64,000 bases of DNA from Chloroflexota bacterium (GTDB lineage: Bacteria > Chloroflexota > FW602-bin22 > JACPRP01), in contig JACQUC010000100.1 of NCBI GenBank assembly GCA_016210495.1, positions 39,595-103,594 of the forward strand, written 5' to 3'. The number at the start of each line of letters is the position of its first letter. Within the stretch, counting starts at the first letter, position 1. Both the position numbers and the translations under genes were made by a program. The notes under the pieces were generated by a model that had not been told where the DNA came from, made no database searches, and was given only the letters and a program-made list of their open reading frames with translations. Shown piece after piece: positions 52,633 through 59,307 of this stretch.

Positions 52633-52850
52633 CAGAGTGGACAGCGGGCGTCTCTCGACCTGTCGAGGTCCCGCGTTGGGAAGCCCTGTGGGCACTAAAC
52701 CGGGCAAACCGCGACGCGCGCGGCCTTAATGTAGGGGCGAACGGGGGCGAACGCCGTTCGCCCCTACGTTAACCCCGTGTCCCCCGCCGATGTCCCAGGA
52801 ATCGGCACTTGCCTTGAGTTGATGCGCATCAGACCCGTGTCGGGACGCCC
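52633..52850. repeat. Cluster of palindromic repeats between cobT and cobS
   Basis: Three elements in tandem: a GGACAGCGGGCGTCTCTCGA-type hairpin (52633-52690, related to 28321-28382); GTAGGGGCGAACG ... CGTTCGCCCCTACG (52731-52768); and a half copy GTGTCGGGACGCCCCTACG reaching 52855, which supplies the cobT stop codon. No gene is present. Confidence 0.65.
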
Positions 52851-53927
52851 CTACGTTTCTTCGGCTGGCACACCATCTTTTTCGGACACTCCCGCCTCGG
52901 CAAAGGTGGCCATTTCGGCCAGTATCTTGGTGGCGGCCTCCACCAGCGAAATGGCCAGCGCCGCGCCGGTCCCTTCGCCGAGGCGAAGATTCAGGTCGAG
53001 CAGCGGGACGAGTCCCAGCCGCCGCAGCACTACCATGTGCCCGATCTCCACGGAGTTGTGCGCGGCGATGAGAAAATCGACGATCCTGGGACATAGTCCC
53101 ACCGCGATCAAGGCGGCCGCTCCCGAGATGAATCCGTCGATGACCACGGGAACGCGGCGCGCCGCCGCGCCCAGCATGACCCCGGCCAGGCCGCCGATCT
53201 CGAAGCCGCCTACCTTCGCGAGCACGTCGAGGGCATCGTGTGGATCGGGCCGGTTGACCTCCAGCACGCGCTCGATGACCTTGATCTTGTTGCGCAACTG
53301 GCCGTCGTCGAGGCCCGTGCCCCGCCCGGTCACTCGCACCACGGGCTCACCCGTGATGGCGGCGACGATTGCGCTGCTGGGCGTCGTGTTGCCGATGCCC
53401 ATGTCTCCTGTGCCCACGATGTCCAGGCCGCGGTCGACCTCCTGCTCGACCACCTCGATGCCAACCTCGACGGCCTGCACCGCCTCGGCCAGGCTCATCG
53501 CGGGGCCCTCGGCCATATTCTTCGTACCATAGCCCACTTTCCGCACGATGAGCTTGGGGTGCGGCTCCAAGTCAGCAGCGACGCCCACATCCACCACGAC
53601 CACGCGAGCGCCGATGTGTCTGGCCAGCACGTTGATGCCGGCACCGCCTCGCAAGAAGTTGTACACCATCTGCGGTGTGACCTCCGATGGATAGGCGCTA
53701 ACGCCCGCCCTGGTGACGCCGTGGTCCCCGGCCATCACGATAATAGACTTGCGGTGCAGTCTCGGAGCTTCCGTGCCGGTGATCCCGGCGACCCTTATCG
53801 ACAGCTCTTCCAGACGGCCTAGCGCGCCCAACGGCTTGGTCAGGGTATCCTGCCTGGCACGCGCCGCCGCCATCGCCCCCTCGTCGAAACGCCCGATCTT
53901 TCCCAGAGTATCTTTTAAGCTTGACAT
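52851..53927 (-). CDS. cobT: Nicotinate-nucleotide-dimethylbenzimidazole phosphoribosyltransferase
   Basis: A 358-residue enzyme that makes alpha-ribazole phosphate from the lower-ligand base and nicotinate mononucleotide. Conserved stretches are LTKPLGALGRLEELS, VMAGDHGVTRAGVSAYP, GTGDMGIGNTTPSSAI, GFEIGGLAGVMLGAA, and LRLGEGTGAALA with the catalytic Glu. It is the first gene of the cobalamin operon, behind the riboswitch and terminator. The last residues (GVPAEET) and stop run into a palindromic repeat. Confidence 0.96.
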   Translation of the reverse strand: MSSLKDTLGKIGRFDEGAMAAARARQDTLTKPLGALGRLEELSIRVAGITGTEAPRLHRKSIIVMAGDHGVTRAGVSAYPSEVTPQMVYNFLRGGAGINVLARHIGARVVVVDVGVAADLEPHPKLIVRKVGYGTKNMAEGPAMSLAEAVQAVEVGIEVVEQEVDRGLDIVGTGDMGIGNTTPSSAIVAAITGEPVVRVTGRGTGLDDGQLRNKIKVIERVLEVNRPDPHDALDVLAKVGGFEIGGLAGVMLGAAARRVPVVIDGFISGAAALIAVGLCPRIVDFLIAAHNSVEIGHMVVLRRLGLVPLLDLNLRLGEGTGAALAISLVEAATKILAEMATFAEAGVSEKDGVPAEET

Positions 53928-53966
53928 TCCTCACCTGTTCATCAATTTTCGCGGATTCGACGCAAC

Positions 53967-53998
53967 AAAAAAACCCTTGCCCACGATCGAGACAAGGG
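53967..53998 (-). terminator. Intrinsic terminator of the cobalamin riboswitch
   Basis: On the minus strand CCCTTG (53998-53993 region) pairs with CAAGGG and is followed by seven T (53973-53967). It lies between the riboswitch and the cobT start, the expected place for an expression platform that stops transcription when cobalamin is bound. Confidence 0.75.
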
Positions 53999-54068
53999 GA
54001 CGGTCACTTACCTCTGGCCACCGTTGCCTACCCCCTTTCGCACGAAGGTGTACGGCATCAGGCAAAGG

Positions 54069-54222
54069 CAGGTACTCTGACTTATCGACTAGCGAATCAC
54101 AGTTGCGGGACAGTGCCGGAGTCGCACCGGTCTTCCCCTATTACCCCGTCGCACCTGTAGAGACAGTAAGTATCACGACGTACCTTTACTCACGGATGCG
54201 CGGGGCACCTTCGCCTTATTCC
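54069..54222 (-). promoter_or_regulatory. Cobalamin riboswitch
   Basis: Read on the minus strand it holds GCGAAGGTGCC at the 5' side, GGGGAAGACCGGTGCGACTC, CCGGCACTGTCCCGCAACTG and GTCAGAGTACCTGCC, in this order. These are the conserved core and the B12-box region of adenosylcobalamin riboswitches. It lies in the leader of the cobT-first operon, between a promoter (54238-54266) and an intrinsic terminator, and should switch the operon off when cobalamin is plentiful. Confidence 0.95.
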
Positions 54223-54237
54223 TATTTACTTACGTGC

Positions 54238-54266
54238 ATGCTAACAGATGTTCAGTGGGCTGTCAA
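54238..54266 (-). promoter_or_regulatory. Promoter of the cobalamin operon
   Basis: On the minus strand TTGACA (54266-54261), a 17-bp spacer and TAGCAT (54243-54238) preceded by TGT. It is placed just upstream of the riboswitch. Confidence 0.7.
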
Positions 54267-54388
54267 CTGCGCTTTGCAGTCCTATTGAGGTGAGGCGCAA
54301 AGGCGAATTTTGAGGAGTCGCAAACCGGCAAGGTGCTGCAAAGCGGCGTGACTGCGGTCCCTTCAGGGCCGCGATGCCACTCGACATT

Positions 54389-54760
54389 TCAGGACGTCCT
54401 TGGGCGGCCCTGTCCTCTTTCGTAGACTACCCTACCCTCTTTCAGGGCCGTGAGGATAAAGTCGCTGCCTCGGTCGACCATGCGCTGGAGCTCGGCGGGG
54501 GTGTAGACCAGGGGTTCGACGGCGACGTCGAAATCGCAAGCGCGCAGCACAGTACCGATCCGGTCGGTGAAGCGCTCGTGGGTCTCTTTGACGATGATGA
54601 GGTCGAGGTCACTGCCTTCATGAACGTCTCCACGGGCGTAGCTGCCGAAGACGATCACCTTCTCTGGATTGTAGTGGCGGACGACGCAAGCCACTACGCT
54701 GTCGATGGTTTCGCGCGCTCGCTCACGAACTCGAGCACGGTAGTCGCGTGCGCTATGCAC
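54389..54760 (-). CDS. MNT-type nucleotidyltransferase domain protein (module 1)
   Basis: A 123-residue minimal nucleotidyltransferase. FGSYARGDVHEGSDLDLIIV is the GS...DxD motif that binds nucleotide and metal. MNT proteins paired with HEPN proteins act as antitoxins, in studied cases by adding AMP to the HEPN toxin. The frame overlaps the HEPN gene upstream by 67 bp; GTG 54730 is a possible later start that would shorten the overlap to 37 bp. Confidence 0.8.
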   Translation of the reverse strand: MHSARDYRARVRERARETIDSVVACVVRHYNPEKVIVFGSYARGDVHEGSDLDLIIVKETHERFTDRIGTVLRACDFDVAVEPLVYTPAELQRMVDRGSDFILTALKEGRVVYERGQGRPRTS

Positions 54761-55110
54761 TTGCGAGCGTCCTCCGCATTAAAGTAATCGTGGGGGATCT
54801 GCTCCGGCAGCCCATTGGGGTAGCGAGTCGGTATGTAATACTGATCCAACTCCCTGGCCGCAGACACGCTGGAAAAAGCCGGGTCGATCTGTTCGCACTC
54901 CTGAAGCAGCTTCATGACCGAGTGGCTTATGATCGCTCTTTTCCCATTCAGGTAGAGAAACGCCTTGAGCACCTTCTCCGCGGCCTGCTGCGCCTGAAAG
55001 CAAGCCCACTCGAAGTGCCCCGAGCTCGAGCTAGACCTCGCCGCATCAAGGTCGTGCTGCGCCTGCGAGTACCAGCGCTTGAATTCTATCAGGTTCGCGT
55101 CTTCCGCCAT
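54694..55110 (-). CDS. HEPN domain protein (module 1)
   Basis: A 138-residue helical HEPN protein: WYSQAQHDLDAAR at the start, FQAQQAAEKVLKAFLYLNG in the second helix, and ARKCIAHATTVLEFV at the end, where R-x4-H matches the HEPN RNase motif. It pairs with the MNT gene just downstream. The gene order HEPN then MNT is the reverse of module 2. Some HEPN proteins of this subgroup lack RNase activity, so toxin function is likely but not certain. Confidence 0.8.
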   Translation of the reverse strand: MAEDANLIEFKRWYSQAQHDLDAARSSSSSGHFEWACFQAQQAAEKVLKAFLYLNGKRAIISHSVMKLLQECEQIDPAFSSVSAARELDQYYIPTRYPNGLPEQIPHDYFNAEDARKCIAHATTVLEFVSERAKPSTA

Positions 55111-55129
55111 AGCCAGCTCGCATCCGTCA

Positions 55130-55564
55130 TCATTCTTCCTTGCTCAACCATTGTCGGATGAGCTCGGCAAAGCGTGTAAGGTCATCCAGTTGCTGCAGGT
55201 TGCTATAGACTTCGCCCCAATCGATACCGACGTACTCGTGGACCAGGACATTGCGAAACGCGGCAATCGGTGCCAGCTTGCGGGCAAATCCAGGCGGCAA
55301 TACGCCTAGCTGTCCAAGCCGCAGGATAGCCTCGTAGTAGTCCCGGGGTTTCTCGGCCCGCTCCAGAGCGATTATGCGGTGGCCGATGTCGATAACGCAC
55401 TGGGCAGCGATCTCCAGATTACGTTCGACTATATCACGAAGATAAGGGTCGGCATCGAACTCAGCGCGGTCTTTTGACCTGAGCGGCTCTAATCTCGCCA
55501 ATCTTTCGCTCAGCTCGTCCAAGCGCCGCTCGATACCGCTGAACTCGGGCAGCATGCTCTCCAC
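55130..55564 (-). CDS. HepT-like HEPN ribonuclease toxin (module 2)
   Basis: A 144-residue protein of the HepT/DUF86 family. The active-site motif R-x4-H-x-Y is FRNVLVHEY near residue 105, preceded by NLEIAAQCVIDIGHRII. HepT toxins cut tRNA or mRNA and are silenced by oligo-AMPylation at the motif Tyr by MntA. It overlaps the MntA-like gene by 104 bp as annotated; ATG 55555 behind GGTGGAG is an alternative start. Confidence 0.85.
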   Translation of the reverse strand: MESMLPEFSGIERRLDELSERLARLEPLRSKDRAEFDADPYLRDIVERNLEIAAQCVIDIGHRIIALERAEKPRDYYEAILRLGQLGVLPPGFARKLAPIAAFRNVLVHEYVGIDWGEVYSNLQQLDDLTRFAELIRQWLSKEE

Positions 55565-55964
55565 CTCGGCAAATATCGCGCCGTTGGGCTCGCAATATGG
55601 GCAGATAATCGCCGTAGAGACCCATCACCCGGGCCTCGTATTCGACGCGTGTCAGGTTGTCGCGCTGGTGGACCAGTTTCCCTTGCGCGATGATGGCGTG
55701 TGCCAGCTCGATCGGGGCCCGGTTTAGAATCACTACGTCGACCCTTTCGGTTCCCAGCAGAACCGCCAACGCGTGGGCCAATCGAGCGCGCAGCGCCACG
55801 CCGATATGCTCGTCTTCGACCAGCACCGCGAAATCATAGTCGCTCTCAGGCCCAACCGGTCCCCCAATACGGGAGCCGAAAAGATAGGCCAGCGCGACGT
55901 CCGGAAAACGGCTCACGACGGCCTCTATCTTGTCGAAATCGGTGTCAGACACGGGTTCGTCCAC
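55461..55964 (-). CDS. MntA-like nucleotidyltransferase antitoxin (module 2)
   Basis: A 167-residue MNT protein with LFGSRIGGPVGPESDYDFAVLV (GS...DxD) and RVDVVILNRAPIELAHAII. GTG 55964 is chosen because GGGGAG lies 7 nt upstream. MntA proteins usually end near the GLYGDYLPILRAQRRD stretch; here about 35 residues follow, overlapping hepT, so a small frame change near the 3' end is possible. It is transcribed ahead of the HepT-like gene. Confidence 0.8.
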   Translation of the reverse strand: MDEPVSDTDFDKIEAVVSRFPDVALAYLFGSRIGGPVGPESDYDFAVLVEDEHIGVALRARLAHALAVLLGTERVDVVILNRAPIELAHAIIAQGKLVHQRDNLTRVEYEARVMGLYGDYLPILRAQRRDICRGGEHAARVQRYRAALGRAERKIGEIRAAQVKRPR

Positions 55965-56059
55965 GGCACATCTCCCCACGGCGCTCGCAGGCCCCGGCAA
56001 CCACGGAACGGTGCCGGCATCCCTTGCAACCTCGAGCGTTTGATTGGCATCAGCATTCT

Positions 56060-56313
56060 CTAACGGTATACGTCTTTGCGGTGGGCAACGCGCACGACGG
56101 TCACGGTCTGATTTTCGTCGTCGACGTTGTATAGTATGCGGTAATCCCCCACTCGAAGGCGATACCCGTTTGATGGCCCTGCATCCTAAGGCAGCCGTGT
56201 GGTCTCGGGCTATTCGCTAGAGTGGCAAAAGCCAACAGGATTCGCCGTTCCATCGCCTGCGGGAGGCGGCCCATATCTTTGGAGGCGGCGTGGTTGATAA
56301 GGAGCTCATACAT
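56060..56313 (-). pseudogene. RelE/ParE-like toxin, frameshifted
   Basis: Starts at ATG 56313, overlapping its antitoxin by 8 bp. The first half is a good RelE start (MYELLINHAASKDMGRLP, then LRMQGHQTG). As sequenced, the frame then changes and stops at 56101 after 70 residues. Adding one base at the GGG of 56167-56165 restores a normal ending (YRLRVGDYRILYNVDDEN, then VVRVAHRKDVYR) with a stop at 56060. The lost part carries the RelE catalytic residues, so the toxin as sequenced should be inactive unless the gap is an assembly error. Confidence 0.8.
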
Positions 56314-56554
56314 GCCAGCCGCGCCTCGCGGCGTATTCCTTGAGTGTTATCGTTGGCTCGGCATCCTTAAGGCCCTCCTCGTAGGCGAGGCGGTCCAGCT
56401 CCATTTCGCGCTGCTGGATGGCCTCCAACCACTGGCGTAGGGCTTCAACAACAACTTGGCGCAGAGGAATCTGGCGCTGCTTGGCCACCGAGCTGAGGGC
56501 GTCGTAAAGCTCCGAGTCGGGAATTTCTACGGTTATCTTGCGGACGGATTTCAC
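56306..56554 (-). CDS. Ribbon-helix-helix antitoxin of the RelE-like toxin
   Basis: An 82-residue protein with a ribbon-helix-helix start (RKITVEIPDSELYDALSSVA, then RQVVVEALRQWLEAI) and an acidic/aromatic tail (TLKEYAARRGWHV) for toxin binding. GTG 56554 is chosen with AAGGAG upstream; the frame is open to 56575. A TGATATAAT extended -10 (56599-56591) lies just upstream. Confidence 0.75.
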   Translation of the reverse strand: MKSVRKITVEIPDSELYDALSSVAKQRQIPLRQVVVEALRQWLEAIQQREMELDRLAYEEGLKDAEPTITLKEYAARRGWHV

Positions 56555-56614
56555 GGCGCGGCTCCTTTCTTGCAATGCAGCTCAGGGCTAATTATATCAC
56601 ATAGGCATCTCCAG

Positions 56615-56722
56615 CTAGCCAGCGGGTTTTGTCAAGCGCCTCACCTTCGTGTGTGACCGAACCTTGTTCTCGCCTCCCGCCAGGACCAGGGATAGGGGTT
56701 TGCGCAGCAGTCGCTTCAACAT
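56615..56722 (-). pseudogene. Truncated signal-anchor remnant of the RKPLS family
   Basis: A 35-codon frame starting at ATG 56722 behind GAGAGGAGT and beginning MLKRLLRKPLSLVLAGG. This is the N-terminal anchor of the proteins at 59308-60531 and 60744-63281. It diverges after GG and stops at 56615, inside the upstream region of the RelE pair. It keeps the leader ORF upstream (56772-56897) and looks like what remains of a fourth family member. Confidence 0.6.
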
Positions 56723-56771
56723 CGTCAGTACTCCTCTCGATTGCTTGTTTTCGATCTGTCAGGCTGGGGGT

Positions 56772-56897
56772 TCATTTGTGATCTGTAGTGCAGGGCCTTG
56801 TCCCCCGCCCGTGCCCCTCCAGCAAGGGGACAAGCCCCTGCACTACGGCCCGGATTGGATGCAGTTTATCGCGGCAGCGTTTCATCGAGCGTTTCAT
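56772..56897 (-). other. Leader ORF, MKRSMKR family, copy 4 (extended)
   Basis: Starts MKRSMKRCRDKL at ATG 56897, then continues through a palindromic repeat to a stop at 56772, for 41 codons. The shared part matches the short leaders at 58820-58870, 60558-60596 and 63311-63346. Confidence 0.5.
56785..56846. repeat. GTAGTGCAGGG...CCCTGCACTAC inverted repeat
   Basis: GTAGTGCAGGGCCTTGTCCCC pairs with GGGGACAAGCCCCTGCACTAC-type sequence across about 20 nt. A half copy (GGGGACGAGCCCCTGCACTAC) is at 60656-60676. Confidence 0.65.
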
Positions 56898-57014
56898 TTG
56901 TGAGCCGGATGAAAACAGCCGGAAGGCAGCTGCGCTCGAAGCTGTTGTCGTCTCCCAGGCAATCGGCCACCGGTTGTTCCGCCTCAGGATGGGCTTGGAA
57001 CAGGGTGTCAAGAA

Positions 57015-57356
57015 TTGGCTTCGTTTGGCATACTGTAGCGTGGCGCAAAATTGGCTTAGTTTGGTAGCTTGTGGCATGGGGCGGAAATTGGCTTGCTTAG
57101 AAAATGTTAGTCGCGGCGCTAAAGTCCTTCTGAGAAGGACGTCAGGCCGGTTGGCTGGTAAATGGCTTCGTTTGGGCAATGTTGCGCTTTTCATCGATGG
57201 TGGTGAAGCGAGCTTGACGGTTGATTTGTTCGGTAATCTTCGTCGCAGGAGCAGTCTGGGTCCGCCGAGCGGGCCGGAGCGCGATTGGCTTTGTTCGGTG
57301 GAGGGAGACGTGGGTAATGGCTGTGGCGAAGCAGCGCGCGGATTGGCTTTGTTTGG
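57015..57356. repeat. Irregular array of TTGGCTTNGTTTGG motifs
   Basis: Related motifs occur at 57015, 57051, 57088 (degenerate), 57162, 57284 and 57342, all on the plus strand with uneven spacing. In reverse they read CCAAAC-AAGCCAA and translate as NKAN or TKPI-like words. No gene is recognised between 56898 and 57550; long open frames on both strands here are products of the repeat. Confidence 0.5.
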
Positions 57357-57549
57357 TCGAAGCTCGGGTTCGCGCTTCGGGGCAAGGCAACGGCCTCCCG
57401 GATTGGAGCGGGTGCGAGAAAGGACTATCAATGGTGAGCCTCCTGTCAAAATTGCTGCTGTAAACATTGCCCTCATGTTATACATGCATTTTGAGGCCTC
57501 GAAAAACAACATTTTGGCCCGGTAAGTGAGCGAATTTCAGAAAACTCGC

Positions 57550-57640
57550 CCCTCTCCCTAACCCTCTCCGTCCACGGAGGGGGAACAGGACGACCCTCAC
57601 CCTATCCCTCTCCTTCTAGCCGCGAGGGAGAGGGGATTGG
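57550..57640. repeat. CCCTCTCC/GGGAGAGGGG intergenic repeat, copy 2
   Basis: CCCTCACCCTATCCCTCTCC and GCGAGGGAGAGGGGATTGG, with an inner CTCCGTCCACGGAG hairpin; same family as 31131-31237. Confidence 0.6.
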
Positions 57641-57687
57641 TTGGTCGCCATGGCAGGGGGTTGTTGGTTATCGTTAGATCCGTTCTC

Positions 57688-58701
57688 TCACGGCTTGACG
57701 TTGGTCTTGATAGACCCGTTCTTCAGGCCCTTCTTTATCTCCTCGAGCTTGGACTTGACCGCCTCGGGCACCGTGGTCTCGAAGTCGTGGAACGGGGCCA
57801 GGGCCACGCCGTCGTTGGCGGTCGCGTAAAGCTGCGTTCCCCCTTTGAATGTGCCCTGCACCGCCGTCTTGATGGCGCCGTAGACGGCGACGTCCACCCT
57901 CTTCATTGCGCTGGAGACCAGGGCGTCCTTCGCTTCGGGCAGCGTGTTGTACTGGTCGGTATCGACGCCGATGGCGTAGGCGCGCCGCTGCTTGGCGGCG
58001 ACCAGGGCGGCGTTGCCGGTGGTGCCGGCGGCCGCGAAGATGACGTCGGCGTTCTGTGCCAGCATGGCCTGCGCCGCCGCGGCACCAGCGGCCGCGTCGT
58101 TGAACGAGCCGACGTAGACGCCCAGGACCTTTATGTCCTTGTCGACGAAGGCAGCGCCGGCCTCGTAGCCTTTGCGGAACCTGACGACCGGGGGTATCTC
58201 CTGGCCAAACACGCCGCCGATGACGTTGCTCCTGGTGATCTGGGCCGCGAGTGCACCCGCCAGAAAGCCGGCCTCGTCTTCGGCAAAGACCAGCCCGATG
58301 GCGTTGGGCAGGGGCGGGTCATAGGCGTGGTCGACGATGGCGAACTTGACCCTGGGGTACTTGGCCGCGACGGCTGCCAGCGCATCGGCGATGGGGTAGC
58401 CTGAGGCGACGATGAAATCGTAGCCCGCATCGGCCATCCTGGCGAGATGCCCTTCGATCTCACCGGGCTGCTTTGGCTCGACGTAATCGGATTGAAGGTT
58501 GAACTCCTTTGCCGCCCGTTGCACGCCGTTCCAGGCCAGCTCGTTAAAGCTCCTGTCGTCAATTGCCGATCCCGCGGTAACGATGAGCCCGACTTTCTTG
58601 ATCCCGTCGGCCGGCGCTGATGCCTGGCCGCAGCCGCTCAGCACAACGGCGACCAGGATGGTCGCGGCCAGGCCGGCGGTCGTATGCATGCGCATGTTCA
58701 A
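57688..58701 (-). CDS. BMP-family (PnrA-like) substrate-binding lipoprotein
   Basis: A 337-residue lipoprotein (AATILVAVVLSGC lipobox) of the basic membrane protein family, related to nucleoside-binding PnrA/Med. Key stretches are TAGSAIDDRSFNELAWNGVQRAA, GYDFIVASGYPIADAL, FAEDEAGFLAGALAA and DVIFAAAGTTGNAAL. These proteins feed purine nucleosides or autoinducer-like ligands to an ABC importer; no permease or ATPase gene is adjacent. Its start ATG 58701 overlaps the stop of a 35-codon anchor ORF carrying the RKPLS motif, so translation is probably coupled. Confidence 0.88.
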   Translation of the reverse strand: MNMRMHTTAGLAATILVAVVLSGCGQASAPADGIKKVGLIVTAGSAIDDRSFNELAWNGVQRAAKEFNLQSDYVEPKQPGEIEGHLARMADAGYDFIVASGYPIADALAAVAAKYPRVKFAIVDHAYDPPLPNAIGLVFAEDEAGFLAGALAAQITRSNVIGGVFGQEIPPVVRFRKGYEAGAAFVDKDIKVLGVYVGSFNDAAAGAAAAQAMLAQNADVIFAAAGTTGNAALVAAKQRRAYAIGVDTDQYNTLPEAKDALVSSAMKRVDVAVYGAIKTAVQGTFKGGTQLYATANDGVALAPFHDFETTVPEAVKSKLEEIKKGLKNGSIKTNVKP

Positions 58702-58805
58702 CTCCTTGCTCCTGAAATACTTCTGACCAGCAGCACGGCCAGCCCGCCGACCAGGGCCAGGGATAGGGGTTTGCGCACCAAGTGGCGCAACATTGATGGA
58801 CCCAT
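58698..58805 (-). CDS. 35-residue signal-anchor mini-protein (RKPLS family)
   Basis: Starts MGPSMLRHLVRKPLSLALVG and continues GLAVLLV to a stop that overlaps the start of the BMP gene. It matches the N-terminal anchors of the two large pentapeptide-repeat proteins but ends right after the membrane helix. Either it is a real small membrane peptide that couples translation of the binding protein, or the BMP gene replaced the body of an older family member. Confidence 0.5.
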   Translation of the reverse strand: MGPSMLRHLVRKPLSLALVGGLAVLLVRSISGARS

Positions 58806-58819
58806 GATGACAACTCTTT

Positions 58820-58870
58820 TCAGTTATTTGTTTTCTCTTTATCGGGTTGGCGTTTCATCGAGCGTTTCAT
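58820..58870 (-). other. Leader ORF, MKRSMKR family, copy 3
   Basis: Reads MKRSMKRQPDKEKTNN then stop, 16 residues, ending 15 bp before the anchor mini-gene start. The AAAAGAGT ribosome site lies between. Confidence 0.5.
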
Positions 58871-58881
58871 TGGAATCATCC

Positions 58882-59295
58882 CTACCTCATATTCAACGCC
58901 CCCCAGCCGGCGCCGCCGCCGGCCACGTTCCTCAAGTTGACCCAGTGGTCGTTGTCAGGAGCAGGGCTCCAGCGCGGGTCCGCGTCGACGTTGCAGCCGT
59001 CGGGCGTGGTGTTGATGCTCGAGTCAGGCATCGTGGTGCGGCAGAACTGGGTTCCGCTCAGGTTGGCGCCGGTAAGGTCGGCCCCCGTCAGGTCGGCGCC
59101 CGTCAGGTTGGCACCACTCAGGTTGGCTTCCCTCAGGTTGGCGCGGGTCAAAATGGCGAAGGGCAGGTTGGCCGAGCTCAGCACGGCCGAGCGCAGGTCG
59201 GCGCCATAGACGCTGCTGGGCTCGGGGCCTTGTAGTCCCTTACACAACCGAATAGTCTGCACGTCTTGACGAATCGGACATTCCAGCGCCCTCAC
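58882..59295 (-). CDS. Short pentapeptide-repeat protein
   Basis: A 137-residue protein with about ten A(D/N)Lxx repeats (residues about 31-80, ANLREANLSGANLTGADLTG), which fold as a right-handed quadrilateral beta helix. A TQFCRTTMPDSS segment and a C-terminal GGAGWGALNMR follow. The FCxTTMPD motif also ends the upstream protein, and GGAGWG.LNM ends the 845-residue one, so this gene looks like a detached C-terminal piece of the same family. It lacks the anchor. GTG 59295 follows GAAGGGGGGCC. Confidence 0.75.
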   Translation of the reverse strand: MRALECPIRQDVQTIRLCKGLQGPEPSSVYGADLRSAVLSSANLPFAILTRANLREANLSGANLTGADLTGADLTGANLSGTQFCRTTMPDSSINTTPDGCNVDADPRWSPAPDNDHWVNLRNVAGGGAGWGALNMR

Positions 59296-59307
59296 CCTGG
59301 CCCCCCT

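Noticed and set aside
51856..52707. Possible 284-residue N-terminal extension of CbiB in the same frame
   Set aside because: The extension is the cobS gene read in another frame; CbiB homology begins at GTG 51855.
56591..56635. TTGACA and TATAAT on the minus strand upstream of the RelE pair as one promoter
   Set aside because: The two boxes are 33 bp apart, too far to act together; only the extended -10 near 56591 is plausible.
56772..57525. Two long overlapping frames on opposite strands (56772-57512 and 56788-57525)
   Set aside because: Both are translations of repeats; only the short leader start at 56897 has support from its paralogues.
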